Positions 6,839-8,169 of a stretch of DNA of 8,169 nucleotides are shown here, in pieces. The stretch is taken from the NCBI GenBank assembly GCA_019745755.1, contig JAIESS010000190.1:1-8169 (forward strand), given 5' to 3'. The stretch comes from Alphaproteobacteria bacterium (GTDB taxonomy: Bacteria; Pseudomonadota; Alphaproteobacteria; Paracaedibacterales; JAKBAR01). The position numbers were made by a program, and so were the translations under genes. The notes under the pieces are model-generated. The model did no database searches and was not told the DNA's origin. It saw only the letters and a list, made by a program, of their open reading frames with translations. Numbering within the stretch: position 1 is the stretch's first letter; every line of letters begins with the position of its first letter.

Positions 6839-6872
6839 GGTGGCCCCCACCTCTTCCCACTAAGGGGTGGGG
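6839..6872 (+). other. GC-rich alternative hairpins inside repeat copy 2
   Basis: Hairpin A: GGTGG (6839-6843) with CCACC (6847-6851). Hairpin B: CCCCACCTCTT (6845-6855) with AAGGGGTGGGG (6862-6872), ten Watson-Crick pairs and one G-T around CCCACT. As in copy 1 the two overlap and exclude one another. Several stem bases differ from copy 1 on both arms, so pairing is preserved. Confidence 0.65.
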
Positions 6873-7142
6873 ATTGGTCGGGTAAAAAAAAGTTAACAAA
6901 AGGTTACTTTTTGATAGAATTTTATGGACATTCACCTCAGAAAATCGCTACCACTTAGAACAAGACAAAGCATTCCGATTCGTTACACTTTCACAGATTA
7001 ATAACCTGTCACCACAGATTATTTTGACGATGCTGTTTTGAAGGACTGTCTCCTCTGCAAGTTTCGTGCTCCTTGAGAAGACAAAATCTGAAGAGAGTCA
7101 CCGTACATTCAATGGTTTTTTTATTTTTAATTCTACACCCCC

Positions 7143-7643
7143 TTACACCTCCTCCAACGTCAGGTTCCACCCAGCCTTGGCGCCCCATTCATTGTGGGAG
7201 AGTAGAAAATCCATAAGGCACATAGAAAGAATCGGTCGGTAAATCACATAACCATCGTCACAATCCTCGCTCCGTATATCTTGACCCAATAAATTAAAGG
7301 GTACACTTTTATGTGTCCTATTACATACCTTTACAGAGCCATCAATAAACGGCTTAGACAACGTTGCCTTCCCATTACTTAGGGGTTGAATAAGAGGTTG
7401 CATACACCCAACCTTCACAAGACTCCCTCGCCAAAGATGGGCAAAGGCGGGCACCTCTTTATCCTGACACTTAATCGTTGTGCGGTATTTTACATCTGAA
7501 TCATCCCCCAAATAAATAAGGTCACCATTTACCGTGCGCTGAAAAAGATTATCATTCCCTGGAACGGGAATCAGTTCTTGCACGCACCCACGTGCTGAGA
7601 AAAGGGGGAATCCCACCCCCTCAATCCATAATTCTGTTTCCAT
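7143..7643 (-). CDS. Conserved phage protein, tail-associated (166 aa)
   Basis: A 166-residue soluble protein whose pattern I recognise from hypothetical proteins of phages and prophages, without a named function: ELWIEGVGFPLFSARGC (4-20) with QELIPVPG, then RTVNGDLIYL (36-45), KYRTTIKCQD (52-61), PAFAHLWRGSLVKVGC (65-80), and a C-terminus YRPILSMCLMDF...EWGAKAGWNLTLEEV (135-166). Its eight or so cysteines are spread out. It is probably a virion or tail component. It is separated from the tail/hub-like gene by the transporter and repeat copy 2, which suggests that later DNA split a continuous tail module. The start at 7643 has only a weak GGGGA site. A possible promoter lies at 7686-7713. Confidence 0.75.
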   Translation of the reverse strand: METELWIEGVGFPLFSARGCVQELIPVPGNDNLFQRTVNGDLIYLGDDSDVKYRTTIKCQDKEVPAFAHLWRGSLVKVGCMQPLIQPLSNGKATLSKPFIDGSVKVCNRTHKSVPFNLLGQDIRSEDCDDGYVIYRPILSMCLMDFLLSHNEWGAKAGWNLTLEEV

Positions 7644-7685
7644 AATGCAATCCCCATTTACTCTCTTACAACCCCCTTAGATTTT

Positions 7686-7713
7686 AAGATACCAAGCAGA
7701 AAAACAAGTCCAA
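7686..7713 (-). promoter_or_regulatory. Possible sigma-70-type promoter for the 166-aa phage gene
   Basis: On the minus strand TTGGAC (7713-7708), 16 bp spacer, TATCTT (7691-7686): 5/6 and 4/6 matches to the consensus, with the start codon about 43 bp further on. The palindrome at 7724-7739 lies immediately upstream and could bind a regulator. Confidence 0.3.
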
Positions 7714-7812
7714 ACGCATGGAGTGTACACTTAAGTACATGATTAGAGTGAGGTACGATGTTTGACGAACTAGGGGCTTAAAAGATGAGTGGTTTTATAC
7801 CGGAATAGTGAA

Positions 7813-7921
7813 TTAAATTGAGGCAGGGGTGATTAATTTAAAAGCGATGCTGCGCAGTGTATAAGGCAATACGTGAGCACAGCAGAGACTTGCAAAATTG
7901 AGCGGCCCTGCCTCAATTTAA
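7813..7921. repeat. Two-tier stem-loop with a 16-bp perfect inverted repeat
   Basis: TTAAATTGAGGCAGGG (7813-7828) pairs perfectly with CCCTGCCTCAATTTAA (7906-7921). Inside, GCTG (7849-7852) pairs with CAGC (7880-7883), GC with GC, and GTAT (7859-7862) with ATAC (7869-7872) around AAGGCA. An 11-bp direct repeat AATTTAAAAGC occurs at 7835-7845 and 7915-7925. No T-run follows on either strand. It could be a structured small RNA or a small palindromic mobile repeat; I recognise no known RNA family. Confidence 0.65.
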
Positions 7922-7924
7922 AAG

Positions 7925-8023
7925 CTATTCTATGGCCCAGCCGGGTAGGTCGTAAATACGCCCCTTTTGCATAAAGCGAAAGCTCTCAAGCAATTCTTCA
8001 AGTATTTTATGATCATCATCCAT
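7925..8023 (-). CDS. Small phage-operon protein (32 aa), unknown function
   Basis: ATG at 8023 is preceded by GAGGAGAGAATC, a strong Shine-Dalgarno site at good spacing, and the frame runs to TAG at 7927-7925. The product is acidic at the start (MDDDHKILEELLESF), helical, with a basic middle and GRIYDLPGWAIE at the end. Its ATG overlaps the stop of the upstream truncated gene (ATGGATGA), typical of translational coupling. Small overlapping genes at this place in tail operons are often tail-assembly chaperones, but nothing here identifies it as one. The stop codon abuts the inverted repeat, so the original 3' end may have been altered. Confidence 0.6.
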   Translation of the reverse strand: MDDDHKILEELLESFRFMQKGRIYDLPGWAIE

Positions 8024-8168
8024 GATTCTCTCCTCTTATTATAAGAGCTACACACTCTAATATAGTCTGCCGTAGTTTCCCCCGCTCATGGGGAGGCTGT
8101 TTTTTACTGTTCACACGAATCCGTGCTATATATTTTCCGCCCTCCAAAACATGGGACGTCGTCTCAAG
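8016..8168 (-). CDS. C-terminal end of a truncated gene, unknown phage-operon protein
   Basis: The frame is open from the window edge for 50 codons and ends in TGA at 8018-8016; the start lies outside. The visible end is basic (GGKYIARIRVNSKKQPPHERGK in outline, residues about 10-31) and then hydrophobic-helical (QTILECVALIIRG). I do not recognise it. Evidence that it is real: the uninterrupted frame, and the coupled 8-nt overlap with the mini-gene whose Shine-Dalgarno site lies within it. Confidence 0.6.
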   Translation of the reverse strand, partial: LETTSHVLEGGKYIARIRVNSKKQPPHERGKLRQTILECVALIIRGENHG

Positions 8169-8169
8169 A

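Larger units (their letters stand above)
6695..6907 (+). repeat. Intergenic repeat element, copy 2 (about 213 bp)
   Basis: Diverged, same-direction copy of 1064-1267. CTGCAG again lies 48 bases from the left end (6743-6748). TGTGAACACTACCG (from 6796), GGTGGCCCCCACC (6839-6851), the hairpin at 6845-6872 and AAAAAGTTAACAAAAGGTTA (6887-6906) follow in order. It starts 35 bp after the transporter stop. The right third is much better conserved between copies than the middle. Confidence 0.75.
6661..7142. other. Gene-free interval after the transporter (482 bp)
   Basis: It contains repeat copy 2 (6695-6907) and about 235 bp with no convincing gene. In the rest I see a 9-bp direct repeat CACAGATTA (6992-7000 and 7013-7021; starts 21 bp apart, two helical turns). 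One minus-strand frame of about 50 codons (roughly 7090-6940) has no start codon and could be a gene remnant, but there is too little to call it. Confidence 0.6.
7644..7924. other. Gene-free interval with promoter candidate and large stem-loop
   Basis: No gene is visible across 281 bp. It holds the possible promoter (7686-7713), an interrupted palindrome TGTAC-ACTTAA-GTACA (7724-7739) just upstream of it, and the 109-bp stem-loop (7813-7921). Confidence 0.6.

Noticed and set aside
6773..6958. A 61-codon plus-strand frame over repeat copy 2
   Set aside because: Copy 1 has stop codons in the matching frame, so the element is not coding.
6940..7110. A remnant gene in the minus strand after the 166-aa gene
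   Set aside because: Only start-less frames of up to about 50 codons with no recognisable motif.
7813..7921. 6S RNA, SRP RNA or tRNA in the stem-loop
   Set aside because: No SRP tetraloop region, no tRNA T-loop or anticodon arm, and no 6S-like layout could be found.
1..8169. CRISPR arrays, rRNA, tRNA, insertion-sequence transposase or integrase
   Set aside because: No regularly spaced repeats, no RNA gene signatures and no transposase or recombinase motifs were seen.

Overview
The window looks like a piece of tailed-phage (prophage or gene-transfer-agent-like) late region in an alphaproteobacterial chromosome. The host assignment is inference. It rests on a GTA-type three-helix holin candidate, a tail protein whose opening resembles alphaproteobacterial prophage tail proteins, clear Shine-Dalgarno sites, moderate-to-low GC, and CtrA-like TTAA-N7-TTAA boxes. 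A host-associated lineage is possible but is not shown by the sequence.

Almost everything is on the minus strand, so it reads from high to low coordinates. At the right edge is the C-terminal end of a truncated gene (8168-8016), overlapped by a 32-residue mini-gene (8023-7925). A 281-bp gene-free stretch follows, holding a 109-bp two-tier stem-loop (7813-7921). Next is a 166-residue phage protein (7643-7143), then a gene-free 482 bp. A plus-strand DMT/EamA transporter (5695-6660) follows and looks like cargo or host material between two tail genes. The main minus-strand operon runs from 5584 to 1371: a 560-residue tail/hub-like protein, an unknown 297-residue protein, a 125-residue protein with a chitin-binding-like C-terminus, a SleB-type wall hydrolase (endolysin) and a class I methyltransferase. 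After a 369-bp gap come a GTA-type holin (1001-474) and a truncated SAMHD1-like HD phosphohydrolase with a hydrophobic N-terminus (452-1).

The hydrolase and holin would form the lysis pair, although the methyltransferase and a repeat separate them. The 560-, 297- and 125-residue proteins and the 166-residue protein are probably tail-tip, baseplate or fibre components. The transporter, methyltransferase and HD protein are not expected parts of a tail-lysis module and may be accessory (moron-like) genes.

The most unusual feature is a pair of diverged, directly oriented intergenic elements of about 204 and 213 bp (1064-1267 and 6695-6907). Each is bounded by inverted TTAA-N7-TTAA-like boxes that match the CtrA consensus. 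Each carries CTGCAG exactly 48 bases from its left end and a GC-rich double hairpin whose stem sequence changes between copies while pairing is kept. One copy sits directly upstream of the holin, which raises the possibility of CtrA-linked lysis control. A small mobile repeat (MITE-like) is the main alternative.
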